The translations under genes and the position numbers were made by a program. Positions 1 to 8,831 of a DNA stretch of 64,000 nt are shown here, in pieces; position 1 is the stretch's first letter; each line of letters begins with the position of its first letter. This stretch comes from Secundilactobacillus silagincola. GTDB taxonomy: Bacteria; Bacillota; Bacilli; Lactobacillales; Lactobacillaceae. The notes below the pieces were generated by a model that saw only the letters and a program-made list of their open reading frames with translations, was not told where the DNA came from and made no database searches. The DNA lies in assembly GCF_002583405.1 (NCBI RefSeq), contig NZ_BCMJ01000003.1, forward strand, positions 186,001-250,000. The letters are read 5' to 3'.

Positions 1-506
1 TGTTGGAAACCATGAACGAAATGGACCAGCAAGTCATTGAACGCTTTGATACGACTTTTAAAGCACTGAATCAGCAATTTCAAGAGACGTTTGTTAAGAT
101 GTTTGGCGGCGGTCAAGCGAAGCTGGTCTTAACGGATCCAGATCATTTATTAACAACTGGGATTGAGATTATGGCTGAACCGCCTGGAAAACGCCTGCAG
201 AGTATGCGATTATTGTCTGGTGGTGAGCGAGCTTTGACCGCGATTACTTTGTTATTTGCAGTTCTACGCGTTCAACCAGCACCATTCTGCGTCTTGGATG
301 AGGCAGAAGCTGCATTGGATCCAGCTAATACCGGTCGTTTTGCCAGTTACTTAAACCATTTTGATGATGATACGCAGTTCATTATCATTACCCACCGTAA
401 AGAAACCATGGTGCAAGCTGATCGGCTCTATGGCATTACCATGCAGGAATCGGGTGTCTCAAAACTGGTTTCTGTTGATCTAAATAAAGTACCCGCTCAA
501 AGTTAA
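1..506 (+). CDS. smc: Chromosome segregation ATPase SMC, C-terminal part (5' end outside window)
   Basis: This is the C-terminal ATPase head of SMC, the condensin subunit that compacts and organises the nucleoid with ScpA and ScpB. The visible 167 or so residues contain the ABC signature LSGGERAL near residue 72, the Walker B run FCVLDEAEAALD near residue 95 and the D-loop that follows, then an H-loop-like IIITHRKETM. The hinge, coiled coils and N-terminal Walker A lie upstream of the window, so the gene is cut by the window edge and is not truncated in nature as far as can be seen. ftsY follows after about 20 bp with its own ribosome binding site, the usual smc-ftsY order in Firmicutes. Confidence 0.95.
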   Translation, partial: LETMNEMDQQVIERFDTTFKALNQQFQETFVKMFGGGQAKLVLTDPDHLLTTGIEIMAEPPGKRLQSMRLLSGGERALTAITLLFAVLRVQPAPFCVLDEAEAALDPANTGRFASYLNHFDDDTQFIIITHRKETMVQADRLYGITMQESGVSKLVSVDLNKVPAQS

Positions 507-527
507 TAAAATTAAGGATGTGATTTT

Positions 528-1946
528 ATGGGACTATTTGATTTTTTCAAACGGCGTGCTAAACAGGATGAATCAGAAAAAACAGCTGAAAAGCAATCCG
601 AAACTGAAACGAAACAAGCCGTTGAAAAGACTGCCAAGCCGGATGAACCTGATTCACAGGCACCTGAAACATCAGTGAAATCTGATCAAGCTGAAGTTGG
701 GACGGAAAATAAGACAGAAATCGTATCAGAAGATGAAGAAGTCTCAGACCAGGTTGATACGTCTGTTACATCATCTTCAGAGGATTCAGAACAAGCTGTT
801 TCAGAAGCAATAAAGCCTGATGAAACTGAACCTAATGATCAACAAAATGCTCAGGTAGTCGAATCTGATAAAACGTCTGAAGAACCCGTACCCGAAACGC
901 AGCAAGCGGAATCAAAATCCGTTGATGCTACTGAGAACCAATCTCAACCTGTCTCTGATCAAGATGAACAAACAGGTACAACCAAAACGGGTGATCAAAC
1001 CGAACCAACTGAAGCTGAACGTTATGACAAGGGACTTGAAAAATCACGGTTGACGTTTGGACAACGGTTAAATCATTTGCTGGCTAACTTCCGGTCCGTT
1101 GATGAAAGTTTCTTTGATGATTTGGAAGAAACGTTGATTGGTGCTGACGTTGGTTTTGATATGGCCATGAAGATCAGCGACGAGTTACGTGAGGAAGTTA
1201 AACTTAAAAACGTCAAGAAACCAAAAGACGTTCAAAACGTTGTTGTTGAAAAACTGATCGAGCTATACGACCAGGCTGGTACCGAAGAGAAAAATGGGCT
1301 CACCTTTGCTAAAGAAGGGCCAACCGTGATTCTTTTTGTCGGTGTTAACGGTGTTGGAAAAACAACCACAATTGGCAAAATGGCCAACCTGTTTAAACAG
1401 CAAGGCAAGAAAGTATTGTTGGCAGCGGCTGATACGTTCCGTGCAGGGGCTATTGAACAGTTAAACGTTTGGGCTCAACGTGATGGTGTCGATATTGTTA
1501 AAAAGCCGGAACAAAGTGATCCTTCTGCAGTGGTGTATGATGCACTGAAAAAAGCCAAATCAGAAAATTACGACGTTTTGTTCGTTGATACTGCCGGCCG
1601 TCTGCAAAACAAGACCAATTTAATGAATGAATTAGCTAAGATGAAGCGGATCATTACACGAGAAATTCCAGACGCGCCTCATGAGGTTCTGTTAGTACTG
1701 GATGCGACCACTGGTCAGAACGCTTTAAATCAAGCTAAGATGTTCAAAGAGGCCACGGATGTGACGGGAATTGTTCTGACTAAGCTTGACGGTACTGCTC
1801 GTGGTGGGATCGTGCTGGCAATCAGAAACGAATTGCACTTACCCGTTAAGTACGTTGGGCTTGGTGAACAAGTAGATGATTTGCGACCGTTCGAACCAAG
1901 CGAATTCGTTTATGGTCTGTTTAAAGGGTTAATTGACGTTAAATAA
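528..1946 (+). CDS. ftsY: Signal recognition particle receptor FtsY
   Basis: FtsY is the membrane-associated SRP receptor GTPase that docks Ffh-ribosome complexes at the Sec translocon. The 472-residue product begins MGLFDFFKRR, a basic amphipathic start typical for membrane contact, followed by a long acidic Glu/Thr/Gln/Ser-rich A domain (about residues 15-165), then the N domain and the G domain. G-domain motifs are visible: GVNGVGKTTT near residue 272, ADTFRAGA, DTAGR and TKLDGTARGG. The A domain is low-complexity and longer than in minimal FtsY proteins. An AAGGATGTG ribosome binding site precedes the ATG. It is probably cotranscribed with smc; a terminator follows. Confidence 0.97.
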   Translation: MGLFDFFKRRAKQDESEKTAEKQSETETKQAVEKTAKPDEPDSQAPETSVKSDQAEVGTENKTEIVSEDEEVSDQVDTSVTSSSEDSEQAVSEAIKPDETEPNDQQNAQVVESDKTSEEPVPETQQAESKSVDATENQSQPVSDQDEQTGTTKTGDQTEPTEAERYDKGLEKSRLTFGQRLNHLLANFRSVDESFFDDLEETLIGADVGFDMAMKISDELREEVKLKNVKKPKDVQNVVVEKLIELYDQAGTEEKNGLTFAKEGPTVILFVGVNGVGKTTTIGKMANLFKQQGKKVLLAAADTFRAGAIEQLNVWAQRDGVDIVKKPEQSDPSAVVYDALKKAKSENYDVLFVDTAGRLQNKTNLMNELAKMKRIITREIPDAPHEVLLVLDATTGQNALNQAKMFKEATDVTGIVLTKLDGTARGGIVLAIRNELHLPVKYVGLGEQVDDLRPFEPSEFVYGLFKGLIDVK

Positions 1947-1953
1947 TGACATT

Positions 1954-1990
1954 AAGTCGTTAGTCTGTTCGGGGCTTAACGACTTTTTGA
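1954..1990 (+). terminator. Rho-independent terminator after ftsY
   Basis: The arms AAGTCGTTAG (1954-1963) and CTTAACGACTT (1975-1985) pair with one bulged base, followed by a T run and a second T run near 1992-1998. This ends the smc-ftsY transcript before the ylxM promoter. Confidence 0.8.
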
Positions 1991-2026
1991 ATTTTTTTAG
2001 GAAAACCTATCGCTATTGTTAGGATT

Positions 2027-2035
2027 TGGTATAAT
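2027..2035 (+). promoter_or_regulatory. Extended -10 promoter for ylxM-ffh
   Basis: TGGTATAAT (2027-2035) is a perfect extended -10 element. The -35 region is weak, as is common with extended -10 promoters. It lies about 50 bp upstream of the ylxM start and just after the ftsY terminator. Confidence 0.6.
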
Positions 2036-2084
2036 AGACTGGCTAGGTTAAACTAAGTCAATAAATGGGATGGGAGGAAACAAC

Positions 2085-2426
2085 GTGGAGATAGCTAAAA
2101 ATAACCGGATCAATTCGCTGTTTGCCTTTTATCAGCCACTATTGACCAAAAAGCAGAACGATTACATGCAGCTCTATTATGGTGATGATTATTCACTGGG
2201 TGAGATTTCTGAGGAGTATGATGTTAGTCGCCAAGCAGTCTATGACAACATTCGTCGGACTGAAAAGATTCTTGAAACCTATGAAAAAAAGCTGCATCTG
2301 CTCGAGGAGTTCACTAGACGAAATCAACTAGCGGATGAAATTCAGAGCTATGTAGCGAAACAATATCCAAACGATCCACAACTTAACCAGCTGGTTCACC
2401 AATTGGAATCAGCTGAAGAAGAATGA
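2085..2426 (+). CDS. ylxM: YlxM family helix-turn-helix protein, SRP-associated
   Basis: A 113-residue YlxM/p13 family protein, almost always encoded next to ffh; in streptococci this family stimulates the SRP cycle. The run [23 protein letters not shown] (about residues 45-67) is a sigma-70 region 4-like helix-turn-helix, and the C-terminal half is helical and charged. I place the start at GTG 2085 because GGGAGG (2072-2077) sits 7 bases before it; an in-frame ATG at 2070 overlaps that ribosome binding site and has none of its own. The stop is 18 bp before ffh, so the two are one operon. Confidence 0.9.
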   Translation: MEIAKNNRINSLFAFYQPLLTKKQNDYMQLYYGDDYSLGEISEEYDVSRQAVYDNIRRTEKILETYEKKLHLLEEFTRRNQLADEIQSYVAKQYPNDPQLNQLVHQLESAEEE

Positions 2427-2444
2427 AAGTTAGGTGCATAATAA

Positions 2445-3893
2445 ATGGCATTTGAAGGACTAACCGAGCGTTTACAAAACGCCATGAAGAAGCTTCGTGG
2501 TAAAGGAAAAATTTCTGAGGCTGATCTACGCGATACGATGCGCGAGATTCGTCTGGCATTATTAGAAGCCGATGTTAACTTCGACGTCGTTAAGGATTTC
2601 GTTAAAACGGTTCGTGAGCGAGCAGTCGGCGCTAAAGTGCTGGAAGGGTTAAATCCAGCTCAACAAATCGTCAAAATTGTTGACGAAGAGTTAACTAAAA
2701 CCATGGGTGAGACGGAAGTTCCGCTTAACAAAGCACCGAAGATTCCGACCATTATTATGATGGTTGGGCTTCAAGGTGCCGGTAAAACGACCACTGCTGG
2801 TAAATTAGCTAACCATCTTAAAACGGATGAGAACGCGCGCCCATTGATGATTGCAGCCGATGTTTATCGACCAGCTGCGATTGATCAATTAGTCACCGTT
2901 GGGAAGCAAATTGACGTGCCCGTTTTCGAAATGGGAACGGATACTGACCCAGTGGAGATCGTTCGTCAAGGACTTGCCAAGGCCGAAGAAGATCATAACG
3001 ATTACGTCTTCATTGATACCGCTGGTCGTTTACAGATCGATGAACAATTAATGGACGAGCTGGCTCGAATCAAAGAACTTGCCCATCCTAACGAAATCAT
3101 GCTGGTGGTCGATGCGATGACTGGTCAAAATGCCGTCGCCACTGCGCAAGGGTTCAACGACAAACTAGATGTCACCGGTGTGATTTTGACTAAGTTGGAC
3201 GGTGACACCCGTGGTGGTGCTGCACTGTCAATCCGTGCGGTTACTGGGAAACCGATTAAATTCGTTGGTGAAGGTGAAAAAATGTCCGATTTGGACGTCT
3301 TCCACCCTGATCGGATGGCCTCACGAATCTTGGGTATGGGGGATATGCTTTCCCTGATTGAAAAAACCCAAAAGGAATACGATGAAAAGCAAGCTCAGGA
3401 ATTAACTGAGAAGATGCGAGAAAATTCATTTGATTTTAACGATTTCTTAGATCAAATGGAACAGATTCAAAAAATGGGACCAATGGATCAGCTCATGAAG
3501 ATGATTCCTGGTATGGCGAATAATCCCGCATTAGCTAACGCTCAAATGGATCCAAAGGATATGGATCACATTAAGGCCGTGATTTACTCCATGACAGAAC
3601 AGGAACGAACTGAACCAGATGTTCTCAACCCATCACGGCGGCGCCGAATCGCAGCTGGTTCTGGTCGTCCCGTCCAAGAAGTTAACCGTATGATTAAGCA
3701 GTTTAATCAAATGAAAAAGATGATGAATCAAGTTTCAAAGGGGAACTTCTCTGGTATGCAAGGCATGATGAACAATGCCGGCATGGGCAACGCGCTTGGT
3801 GGCAAGATGGGCCAGATGGCGATGAAATCAATGTCACGTCGCATTAAGAAAAACAAAAAACGTCGAAACAATTTAAAGCGACGGCGTAAATAA
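2445..3893 (+). CDS. ffh: Signal recognition particle protein Ffh (SRP54)
   Basis: Ffh is the SRP54 GTPase that binds signal sequences on nascent chains and SRP RNA, then delivers them to FtsY. At 482 residues it is full length. The NG domain shows GLQGAGKTTT near residue 107, DVYRPAA, DTAGR and TKLDGDTRGG. The C-terminal M domain is methionine-rich (for example QMKKMMNQVSKGNFSGMQG) and contains the RNA-binding SRRRRIAAGSG run; the protein ends in a very basic KKNKKRRNNLKRRRK-type tail. It is the last gene of ylxM-ffh and is followed by a terminator. Confidence 0.98.
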   Translation: MAFEGLTERLQNAMKKLRGKGKISEADLRDTMREIRLALLEADVNFDVVKDFVKTVRERAVGAKVLEGLNPAQQIVKIVDEELTKTMGETEVPLNKAPKIPTIIMMVGLQGAGKTTTAGKLANHLKTDENARPLMIAADVYRPAAIDQLVTVGKQIDVPVFEMGTDTDPVEIVRQGLAKAEEDHNDYVFIDTAGRLQIDEQLMDELARIKELAHPNEIMLVVDAMTGQNAVATAQGFNDKLDVTGVILTKLDGDTRGGAALSIRAVTGKPIKFVGEGEKMSDLDVFHPDRMASRILGMGDMLSLIEKTQKEYDEKQAQELTEKMRENSFDFNDFLDQMEQIQKMGPMDQLMKMIPGMANNPALANAQMDPKDMDHIKAVIYSMTEQERTEPDVLNPSRRRRIAAGSGRPVQEVNRMIKQFNQMKKMMNQVSKGNFSGMQGMMNNAGMGNALGGKMGQMAMKSMSRRIKKNKKRRNNLKRRRK

Positions 3894-3908
3894 TAATGAA
3901 ACATTCAT

Positions 3909-3942
3909 TGAGTCGGGGGTGAAAGCCCTGGACTCTTTTTTG
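3909..3942 (+). terminator. Terminator after ffh
   Basis: GAGTCGGGG (3910-3918) pairs with CCCTGGACTC (about 3927-3935) around a GTGAAAG loop, followed by seven T. It separates ffh from the MoxR module. Confidence 0.8.
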
Positions 3943-3964
3943 AAAAATGGAAGAAGGCGGATAG

Positions 3965-5122
3965 ATGTTATCCTATCAAGAATTAGTGACAGCAATTCCC
4001 GTCGTGATCAAAGCTGGCAACGTTCCAGCAATTGTTGGTGAAGCTGGAATTGGCAAGTCAGCATTGGTTCAAACGGTCGCAGAGAAGATGAACGCCAAGT
4101 TATTTACCACGGTCGTCAGTCTCTCCGAAAAGGGTGATCTGGCGATTCCCGTCCCACCGATGACGGATAGTGCCTTTGTAAAAACATCGAAGTATGGCCA
4201 ACTGGCAGACGTTAAATTTGGTTATACCCATACCTTGATTGAAATTATTCAGTGGGCTGAAGCTCACCCGAAACAGCCAATCATTTGGTTTTTGGATGAA
4301 TTTAATCGTGGGACTCAAGCGGTTCAAAGCGAACTGATGAACTTGGTCTTACAACGTCAAATTAATAGCTTGCGACTACCTGACCAAGTCCATATGGTAC
4401 TCGCTGAAAACCCTGATGCTACCATGGCTGGTTTTGAAACCAGTGATTATGGCGTTACGGTGGGTGATGCTGCCATCAACGACCGGACAGTACGGCTGGT
4501 AATGCGTGCTGATGTATCCGATTGGCTCCAGTGGGCTGAATCTAAGGGATATATTATAAAAAGTGTTTGTCGGTTCATCGAAGAAAATCCGCAACAACTG
4601 GCACCCAACGACCACGATGCCGATTTATATCCTACTCCACGAGCATGGCAACGCGTTTCACGAAATCTGCAGGCTTTAAGTGAACTGCCGGCTGATCAAC
4701 AGCAGCAAGTTCGTTTGGACATCTTGAAGGGTGATTTAGGCGTTACCGTTGCGGAAAGTTTTGAACGTTTTATTCGACGTCAGCAAACTGGCATCAGCGC
4801 TCAGGAAATCTATGCTGGCGAATCATTAGATCCAGCAATCATTCAAATCTTTAACGGTGCTGGAATTGATCAGCAACAGTCTATTATGAACAGTTTGATC
4901 CAGCAACTTGGTCATTATCCGCTGACGGAGGAAACCTATGCTGGCCGGTTTACCACATTACTAAACCTGATGCCGGTTGACGCACAGTTTGCGGTGGCAC
5001 TCAAACTAGCCGAAATTCCTGATTTATTAGAACAACTGTATGAGGCAGCGCAGAATGAACCGCTGGTGAAGCAGTTGTATGATCAGCTGACGGCAATTGG
5101 TTTAAAAAACGACATTAGCTGA
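3965..5122 (+). CDS. MoxR-type AAA+ ATPase
   Basis: A 385-residue AAA+ ATPase of the MoxR/dynein-like group, proteins that act with von Willebrand A partners as remodelling chaperones. Visible motifs are Walker A GEAGIGKS (residues 25-32), Walker B IIWFLDEFNRG (D111, E112), and an arginine-rich sensor region around NDRTVRLVM. The N terminus MLSYQELVTAIPVVIKAGN is close to families annotated as ATP-binding MoxR proteins next to VWA proteins in lactobacilli. The next gene, a VWA protein, starts 15 bp downstream, so they form one operon. The substrate is unknown. Confidence 0.85.
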   Translation: MLSYQELVTAIPVVIKAGNVPAIVGEAGIGKSALVQTVAEKMNAKLFTTVVSLSEKGDLAIPVPPMTDSAFVKTSKYGQLADVKFGYTHTLIEIIQWAEAHPKQPIIWFLDEFNRGTQAVQSELMNLVLQRQINSLRLPDQVHMVLAENPDATMAGFETSDYGVTVGDAAINDRTVRLVMRADVSDWLQWAESKGYIIKSVCRFIEENPQQLAPNDHDADLYPTPRAWQRVSRNLQALSELPADQQQQVRLDILKGDLGVTVAESFERFIRRQQTGISAQEIYAGESLDPAIIQIFNGAGIDQQQSIMNSLIQQLGHYPLTEETYAGRFTTLLNLMPVDAQFAVALKLAEIPDLLEQLYEAAQNEPLVKQLYDQLTAIGLKNDIS

Positions 5123-5137
5123 GAGAGGGTTTAAAAC

Positions 5138-6388
5138 ATGTTTCATACTCAGTTGAATGAATTAGCCAATCAAAAAGATCCCAATCTATTACAGCGACAA
5201 ACGCAAATCTTGTTTCAGCAAGTTACCAGCCAATTACTTAATAGTCAGCGTTTCTATGGTGAACTACTGTTGCGGTTAAACAAAAAAGCCGATACTGAAC
5301 TTTCATCAGCAGTGATGTTGACCACGGCTAAAAGACCAGTTTTACTGATCAATCCTCAACGATTGAATGAAATCGTTCGTTCAGATGAAGATCTATTAAG
5401 CATAGTTCAGCACGTAGTAGGTCATTTAGCTTGGCAACATCCCGTACGATACGCAAATCAGGGCACTGATCCGTTAGTTCAAATTGCCACCGATATAGCC
5501 GTTAATGATAGTCTCAGTTCGTTGTACCCAGGTGCGATCACGCGGCAGCACGTTAATTTTAAGTTAGGGCTGCATTTAACTGCTGGTCTTGGGTCAGCTG
5601 AATATTTAACACAGTTAAAACTGACACTGCGTCGAGACAAAACTGGCACCAAGGCGAAGCAAGTTAAGCAAATCATTGGTCAATCACCAGAAACGCATCT
5701 TGGCTGGCAGCAATTAGATCAGGATACCACGATGCAATTAGATCAGTTAGTCGCTGATTCCTGGCAGGAAACACCACTTAAACAGCGGGGGTTATTACCT
5801 AGTAGGCTTCAGCACCAATTAAATCGCCGACCTGCTAAGTTGACGCTAGACTGGCGGCAGTTGATCATGATGGGCTTAAAGGGCCCGCAAAAGTGTCAGG
5901 AACCAGCTTATAATCGATTTAACCGCCGTCAGCCTTACCGCCTTGAATTACCTGGATTAACAAGGGCAGCTACTCGTCAGTTATACTTATTTGTTGATCA
6001 GTCTGGTTCGATGACGGATTTAGAAGTCCAAAATATTCTCGCCCAAATTGTTCAGCTTTTAAAGCGATATCGTGATAAAATTACTGTGATTCCCTTTGAT
6101 GCGATCGTGTATGATAATCATGTACAGACCATTTCTCACAGCAACCAAGTTGTCTTTCAACGCGTTGCTGGAGGAGGTACTGCTTACCAGCCAATTTTTG
6201 ACTGGCTGGTTAAACAAGGTGTTAATGATACAAATGCGTTGGTACTGATTTTAACCGACGGGCATGGCGAAGATAAGGTAATCACTCATGGACTGACTAA
6301 TTTGATTTGGGGATTAACCACCACTAAGGCGGATCTTTCAGTGAAACGGCCAGTCGGCGTCGTCACCGTGATTCGTGAAAGGAAGTAG
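5138..6388 (+). CDS. VWA-domain protein with DUF2201-like, apparently degenerate metallopeptidase domain
   Basis: A 416-residue partner of the preceding MoxR ATPase. The N-terminal half looks like the DUF2201 putative metallopeptidase region: a pattern like INPQRLNEIVRSDEDLLSIV leading to HVVGHLAWQHPVR (residues 92-104) and then ATDIAVND. In the family the first motif is normally an HExxH zinc-binding site; here it reads H92-V-V-G-H96, so the catalytic glutamate is replaced by valine. The C-terminal half is a von Willebrand A-like domain with an intact MIDAS start, D287-Q-S-G-S291, and a later LTDGHGED segment. No signal peptide or membrane segment is seen, so the complex should be cytosolic. 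Peptidase activity is doubtful; metal-dependent protein binding is likely. Confidence 0.8.
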   Translation: MFHTQLNELANQKDPNLLQRQTQILFQQVTSQLLNSQRFYGELLLRLNKKADTELSSAVMLTTAKRPVLLINPQRLNEIVRSDEDLLSIVQHVVGHLAWQHPVRYANQGTDPLVQIATDIAVNDSLSSLYPGAITRQHVNFKLGLHLTAGLGSAEYLTQLKLTLRRDKTGTKAKQVKQIIGQSPETHLGWQQLDQDTTMQLDQLVADSWQETPLKQRGLLPSRLQHQLNRRPAKLTLDWRQLIMMGLKGPQKCQEPAYNRFNRRQPYRLELPGLTRAATRQLYLFVDQSGSMTDLEVQNILAQIVQLLKRYRDKITVIPFDAIVYDNHVQTISHSNQVVFQRVAGGGTAYQPIFDWLVKQGVNDTNALVLILTDGHGEDKVITHGLTNLIWGLTTTKADLSVKRPVGVVTVIRERK

Positions 6389-6392
6389 CTTT

Positions 6393-6680
6393 ATGCTGAC
6401 AGCTCAGCAATTACGTGCCGTTATCCAGCAGAACATGCCGTTTAAACGGGCACAGAGTATTTTGAAGAATGACTGGCAAAATATTAATGACCAAAATCCG
6501 TTAGCAAGACAGTTAATGACGGTTAATGATTTACAATTTGCGTTGGCACTGCAGGACCTTCAAACTGAAAACCAGTTTGCCGACGCTAGTGATTACGCAA
6601 GTGTGATGTCGTTTGTCCATGCTCATCAGGCTGATTTAGCTCCAGGTAGTCGAGAATTTTTGCTTCAGCCATTCAAATGA
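6393..6680 (+). CDS. Small protein of the MoxR-VWA operon, unknown function
   Basis: A 95-residue mostly helical protein that I do not recognise. I choose ATG 6393 because GAAAGGAAG (6377-6385) precedes it at a good distance; an in-frame GTG at 6375 would overlap the end of the VWA gene by 14 bases and lacks its own site. It contains no cysteine, membrane segment or obvious motif. Position and spacing (4 bases after the VWA stop) place it in the MoxR-VWA operon, so it is probably an accessory factor of that module. Confidence 0.7.
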   Translation: MLTAQQLRAVIQQNMPFKRAQSILKNDWQNINDQNPLARQLMTVNDLQFALALQDLQTENQFADASDYASVMSFVHAHQADLAPGSREFLLQPFK

Positions 6681-6758
6681 ATTTATTTCTGGTTATCAGT
6701 TTTAAAAATGTTATTCGGGCTTACAGCCACTTTGTTTTCAGGTGTAAAGAAAAAAACC

Positions 6759-6787
6759 TTTACAACCTATCAGATAACTGGTATATT
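6759..6787 (+). promoter_or_regulatory. Promoter of the rpsP operon
   Basis: TTTACA (6759-6764), a 17-bp spacer, and TATATT (6782-6787) preceded by TGG give a strong extended -10 promoter. The -35 lies in the right arm of a 7-bp inverted repeat TGTAAAG / CTTTACA (6743-6749 and 6758-6764), which may or may not be a regulator site. Confidence 0.75.
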
Positions 6788-6823
6788 ATTTACCGTTGAA
6801 AGAATTAACAGGAGGTGTCATGC

Positions 6824-7099
6824 ATGTCAGTAAAGATTCGTTTAAAGCGAATGGGTTCTAAGAAGCGCCCATTCTACCGTATCGTTGTTGCGGACTCACG
6901 GAGTCCTCGTGATGGTCGTTTCATCGAAAAAGTTGGGACTTATAACCCACTTGTTGAACCAGCTCAAGTTGAACTTGAAGAAGAGAGTATCATGAACTGG
7001 TTAAACAACGGTGCCCAACCTTCAGATACTGTTCGGACATTGCTTTCCCAAGCAGGTATCATGAAGAAGTATCACGAAGCTAAGTTTTCAAAAAAGTAG
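6824..7099 (+). CDS. rpsP: 30S ribosomal protein S16
   Basis: Small-subunit ribosomal protein S16, a 16S rRNA-binding assembly protein, 91 residues. The N terminus [20 protein letters not shown] and the [14 protein letters not shown] segment are diagnostic. ATG 6824 is chosen because GGAGG (6811-6815) precedes it by 8 bases; a GTG at 6815 overlaps that site. It opens the rpsP-khpA-rimM-trmD group. Confidence 0.98.
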   Translation: MSVKIRLKRMGSKKRPFYRIVVADSRSPRDGRFIEKVGTYNPLVEPAQVELEEESIMNWLNNGAQPSDTVRTLLSQAGIMKKYHEAKFSKK

Positions 7100-7108
7100 T
7101 GATCAGTC

Positions 7109-7366
7109 ATGACTGACTTTAAAAAATTAATTACCACGATTGTAACGCCCCTAGTTGAACATCCTGAAGCTATTGAGATCGAACGCGTTGAAACTGATCG
7201 GTTTTACGAGTATCACTTAACGGTTGCCGGTGACGATGTGGGTCGTGTAATTGGCAAGCGGGGGCACGTTGCTTCTGCAATTCGCACAATCGTATATAGC
7301 GTACGGATCAATGATCCCAAGCGTGTACGGCTTGTCATCAATGATGAGTCTAAAGCTCCCAAATGA
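7109..7366 (+). CDS. khpA: KH-domain RNA-binding protein KhpA (YlqC)
   Basis: An 85-residue single KH-domain protein. KhpA forms a dimer with KhpB/EloR and binds small RNAs and mRNAs, influencing cell elongation in streptococci and lactobacilli. The KH GXXG loop is visible in GRVIGKRGHVASAIRTIV (about residues 46-63). It starts 9 bases after the rpsP stop. The hairpin of a terminator begins inside its last codons. Confidence 0.93.
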   Translation: MTDFKKLITTIVTPLVEHPEAIEIERVETDRFYEYHLTVAGDDVGRVIGKRGHVASAIRTIVYSVRINDPKRVRLVINDESKAPK

Positions 7367-7389
7367 GACTCGGTCTCGGGAGCTTTTTT
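7352..7389 (+). terminator. Terminator overlapping the khpA stop codon
   Basis: AAAGCTCCC (7352-7360) pairs with GGGAGCTTT (7378-7386), and an inner GAGAC/GTCTC helix continues the stem; six or more T follow. It lies between khpA and rimM and would limit, but need not abolish, read-through into rimM-trmD. Confidence 0.8.
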
Positions 7390-7429
7390 GATACCTTAGA
7401 TAAATAACCAATTGAAAGGCAGGTGCGTA

Positions 7430-7951
7430 ATGTACTATAAAGTTGGAACCATTGTTAACACCCACGGTATCCGTGGTGAATTAAGAGTTGTTGCCACTAC
7501 TGACTTTCCTGAACAGCGTTTTAAGAAGGGCAGTCAGTTAGCCCTGTTCAAAAACGAGCAGGATACTAAGCCGGTTGGCACGATTACCATTAATAGTTCC
7601 CGTCAACATAAGGGTTTCATATTGATTACCTTAGCCGGATACGACAATATTAACGATGTCTTAAAGTATAAAGGCATGGTTTTAAAGGTTGCCGAGGAAA
7701 ACCTCAGTGATAACGATTTGGAAGATGGCCAATACTACTATCACCAGATCATTGGCTTGAAGGTGGTTAATGAAGACGGCGAAGAATTGGGTACCATAAA
7801 AGAAATTCTGGCACCAGGTGCTAACGATGTCTGGGTGGTTTCTCGGCCTGAGAAGGATGATTTGTTACTACCAGTTATCGACCAAGTCGTCAAAAAGATT
7901 GATCTAGCGGCTGGACAAGTTACTGTGGAATTAATGGAGGGATTAGAGTAA
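7430..7951 (+). CDS. rimM: Ribosome maturation factor RimM
   Basis: RimM helps the 3' domain of the 16S rRNA fold and binds S19 during 30S assembly. The 173-residue product has the N-terminal barrel [20 protein letters not shown] and the PRC-barrel with [11 protein letters not shown] and [11 protein letters not shown] 7430 is preferred over the upstream TTG 7412 because it follows AAAGGCAGG at correct distance. Its TAA shares one base with the trmD ATG, so translation is probably coupled. Confidence 0.96.
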   Translation: MYYKVGTIVNTHGIRGELRVVATTDFPEQRFKKGSQLALFKNEQDTKPVGTITINSSRQHKGFILITLAGYDNINDVLKYKGMVLKVAEENLSDNDLEDGQYYYHQIIGLKVVNEDGEELGTIKEILAPGANDVWVVSRPEKDDLLLPVIDQVVKKIDLAAGQVTVELMEGLE

Positions 7952-8715
7952 TGCGAATCGATGTCCTCAGTTTATTTCCTGACATGTTTGGCCCACTGCA
8001 CGATTCAATCGTGGGGAAGGCACTAGACCGTGATGAACTTGAAGTAGAAGTAACTGATTTTCGCCAATATTCCACGGATAAGCACGGTAACGTTGATGAT
8101 TACCCATTCGGTGGTGGTGCAGGAATGCTACTCCAAGCACAGCCGATTTTTGACGCTATGGCAGCCACTCAGAAAAAGGCGCAAGAGTTAGGACACGAAA
8201 AGGGTCGCGTTATTTTAATGGATCCGGCTGGTGTACCGTTTACCCAGAAAGTGGCTGAGAATTTTGCGGGCGAGGATCACCTCACGTTCATTTGCGGGCA
8301 CTATGAAGGTTACGATGAACGCATCAGAACCTTGGTAACTGATGAAGTATCTATGGGTGATTACGTGTTAACTGGTGGTGAATTACCGGCCATGGTCATG
8401 ATCGATGCCATTTCACGGTTATTGCCCGGCGTTTTAGGAAATGAAGCATCTGCACCTGGAGATTCGTTTTCCACGGGTTTGCTGGAGTATCCGCAATATA
8501 CCAGACCCGCTGATTTTCGCGGCATGAAAGTGCCGGACGTATTGATCAGTGGCAATCATCAAAAAATTGATGAGTGGCGAGAGATTCAATCGCTTAAACG
8601 GACACTGCTTCGACGCCCAGATCTTTTAGACCAATTAGACTTAACGGGTGACCAGAAACGTAAACTTCGTGATATTAAGATTGATTTGGAATCAGATGAA
8701 TCATCATCGTTTTAA
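7951..8715 (+). CDS. trmD: tRNA (guanine37-N1)-methyltransferase TrmD
   Basis: TrmD adds a methyl group to N1 of G37 in tRNAs reading codons starting with C, preventing +1 frameshifts. The 254-residue SPOUT-fold protein contains [13 protein letters not shown] at the start, [19 protein letters not shown] and [15 protein letters not shown], which form the knot and SAM pocket. A GGAGGG site overlaps the end of rimM. It is the end of rpsP-khpA-rimM-trmD; rplS has its own promoter. Confidence 0.98.
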   Translation: MRIDVLSLFPDMFGPLHDSIVGKALDRDELEVEVTDFRQYSTDKHGNVDDYPFGGGAGMLLQAQPIFDAMAATQKKAQELGHEKGRVILMDPAGVPFTQKVAENFAGEDHLTFICGHYEGYDERIRTLVTDEVSMGDYVLTGGELPAMVMIDAISRLLPGVLGNEASAPGDSFSTGLLEYPQYTRPADFRGMKVPDVLISGNHQKIDEWREIQSLKRTLLRRPDLLDQLDLTGDQKRKLRDIKIDLESDESSSF

Positions 8716-8722
8716 ATAAAGC

Positions 8723-8751
8723 TTTACTCACGCTATTAGATATGATATTCT
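8723..8751 (+). promoter_or_regulatory. Promoter of rplS
   Basis: TTTACT (8723-8728), a 17-bp spacer and TATTCT (8746-8751) preceded by TGA form a plausible extended -10 promoter. The roughly 75-base leader up to the rplS start holds a small hairpin (GGCTGTTTAGCC, 8759-8770). Low-GC Gram-positive bacteria often carry an L19 autoregulatory leader here, but I cannot confirm its consensus by eye. Confidence 0.55.
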
Positions 8752-8831
8752 AGTAAATGGCTGTTTAGCCACATTAACAATATTCCGCTGTCGAGATTGA
8801 GTATGAATGTTGATTGAAGGAGAGAAACAAC

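Noticed and set aside
8752-8831. Firm call of an L19 leader RNA
   Set aside because: The position is right but I cannot verify the conserved L19-leader pairing by eye, so it is only mentioned with the promoter.
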